Below, piece after piece: positions 63,002 through 64,000 of a DNA stretch of 64,000 bases. Position numbers and translations under genes: made by a program. Source of the stretch: Bernardetia sp042180575. GTDB lineage: Bacteria > Bacteroidota > Bacteroidia > Cytophagales > Bernardetiaceae. The notes under the pieces are model-generated. The model saw only the letters and a list, made by a program, of their open reading frames with translations, made no database searches and was not told the DNA's origin. The DNA lies in the NCBI RefSeq assembly GCF_042180575.1, contig NZ_CP170094.1, forward strand, positions 3,224,001-3,288,000, read 5' to 3'. The first letter of the stretch is position 1, and every line of letters starts with the position of its first letter.

Positions 63002-63859
63002 CTATTTATTTTTTTTAATTCTGACAAACAAAAAAACAAGTGCAAAAATAACTCCTGCTACACTCGTCATCGAACCTGCAATGGAAGCATTGAGAAAAGA
63101 AGCTGTATAATACCCCAAAATAGCTGTAATTATTCCAATAAAACAGGATAGAAAAAGCATTTTTTTGAAATTAGTTGTCAGTAAATAAGCTGTTGCTGGA
63201 GGAACAACCAAAAAAGAAAGTACCAAAACTGCTCCCACAGACTCAAAAGCTGCCACTGTAGCCAACGAAACCAAACTCATCAGCGAATAATGCCAAACTG
63301 AAACATTGATACCAATAGCCGAAGCAAAAGAAGGGTCAAAGGTTGTGAGTAGCATTTCTTTATAAAAAACAGTAACAAAAAATAGAATAATCAAAAGTAC
63401 AGAACCAATCCACCAAGCAGCCTTTGCACCCAAGTTCAGTATTGCACCATCATCCAAATCTATGCGCCAAACGTGAAGAGGAACATACGCAATTTCACCA
63501 AAAAGCACACATTCAGCATCTAAATCTACTTTACTAGCAAAAACTGAAATTAGAATCACACCCAAAGCAAAAAGAGATGTAAAAGAAACTCCAATAGAAG
63601 CATCAGTTTGTAACTTGCCTTGTTTGTGTAAAAACTCTATTAAAAGTGTCGTAAAAACTCCTAAAATAGCAGCACCAATCAACATAAAAATAGAATCAAA
63701 ACGCTGAACAATCAAAAAAGCAATCACAATTCCAGGCAAAACAGCATGAGAAATTGCATCTCCTACCATCGCCATTTTGCGTAAAACCAAAAAACAGCCT
63801 AAAATTGCACAACTAACAGCTACCAAAATACCGACCAATATTATCTGAAAATCATTCAT
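63002..63859 (-). CDS. Metal ABC transporter permease (ABC-3 family)
   Basis: 285 aa, about eight TM segments. GCFLVLRKMAMVGDAISHAVLPGIVIAF (about residues 22-49) is the ABC-3 signature region, followed by LQTDASIGVSFTSLFALGVIL and AFESVGAVLVLSFLVVPPATAYLLT. This is the ZnuB/MntB type for Zn, Mn or Fe import. The ATPase and binding-protein genes are probably just outside the window. Upstream (63895-63902, minus) a TAAGTTTG -7-like box is present. Confidence 0.9.
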   Translation of the reverse strand: MNDFQIILVGILVAVSCAILGCFLVLRKMAMVGDAISHAVLPGIVIAFLIVQRFDSIFMLIGAAILGVFTTLLIEFLHKQGKLQTDASIGVSFTSLFALGVILISVFASKVDLDAECVLFGEIAYVPLHVWRIDLDDGAILNLGAKAAWWIGSVLLIILFFVTVFYKEMLLTTFDPSFASAIGINVSVWHYSLMSLVSLATVAAFESVGAVLVLSFLVVPPATAYLLTTNFKKMLFLSCFIGIITAILGYYTASFLNASIAGSMTSVAGVIFALVFLFVRIKKNK

Positions 63860-64000
63860 TGAAAAAATTGAAATAACCTAAATTTTAGATAAAACAAACT
63901 TAAATTTGTAAATTCATTGTAGCCTATTTCACTTTGAAGAGATAAGCTATTTATTATAAAGATACTTCTAACCCAAAAGTTAGATAAATCTAAAACAAAT
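63860..64000. other. Window end, leader region of the metal permease
   Basis: 141 bp upstream of the permease start. A minus-strand TAAGTTTG lies at 63895-63902 and no matching -33 box is clear. No coding frame is seen. Confidence 0.4.

Overview
The window is AT-rich DNA from a member of the Bacteroidota, most likely a Cytophagales bacterium of the Bernardetia/Flexibacter type. That placement is an inference, based on TTTG-N19/20-TAnnTTTG promoters (clearest ahead of the initiator tRNA, tsf and rplM), families typical of the group (DUF4199, DUF3857, BNR/sortilin-like secreted proteins, lipoproteins with short signal peptides) and the gene order rplM-rpsI-rpsB-tsf.

Layout: 1-4.9 kb holds small membrane or exported genes, mostly on the minus strand, including a phosphodiester glycosidase and two equal-length exported paralogs. 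5.3-11.5 kb is an insertion-sequence graveyard. A multi-TM glycosyltransferase-like gene is broken by two elements and two homopolymer frameshifts, and beside it remnants of two further transposases are themselves interrupted. 11.6-24.3 kb carries an outer-membrane barrel protein, an SDR, a zinc-ribbon coiled-coil protein, a NUDIX hydrolase, RelA/SpoT, a UvrD-like helicase, two STAS-like paralogs, tsaD and gluQ. 24.3-25.6 kb holds a second copy of the ISAs1-type element. 25.9-34.3 kb has a YbbR-like protein, DsbD, small envelope proteins and a BNR protein. 34.4-38 kb is the ribosomal cluster. 39-54.5 kb is mixed housekeeping: an NtrC-type regulator with a kinase-less sensor, accA, a TPR lipoprotein, era, tRNA-fMet, a PhoB/PhoR-like pair and an RluA-type synthase. 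54.6-59.2 kb is an accessory island. 59.2-63.9 kb holds a giant NtrY-like kinase and a metal ABC permease.

Two reconstructions stand out. (1) The two ISAs1-type copies (7178-8353 minus, 24328-25503 plus) carry swapped flanks. The 9-bp target ATAAATTTC and an in-frame transposase tail join across 8354 and 25504, so the 16-kb segment between the copies has been inverted. (2) At 54890-59160 an AAA ATPase gene was hit by an ISL3 element (8-bp duplication AAAAAAAT) and an IS630 element (TA duplication). Removing both restores an ATPase whose stop overlaps (ATGA) the start of a second gene carrying a VELKG nuclease-like motif. This looks like a dead two-gene, defence-like operon.

Other structure includes two MITE-like long inverted repeats, a perfect 28-bp GC-rich palindrome between tsaD and gluQ, heptamer tandem repeats scattered between genes, and a terminator/promoter overlap ahead of tsf. 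Coding predictions come from reading the sequence only. No database search was run.
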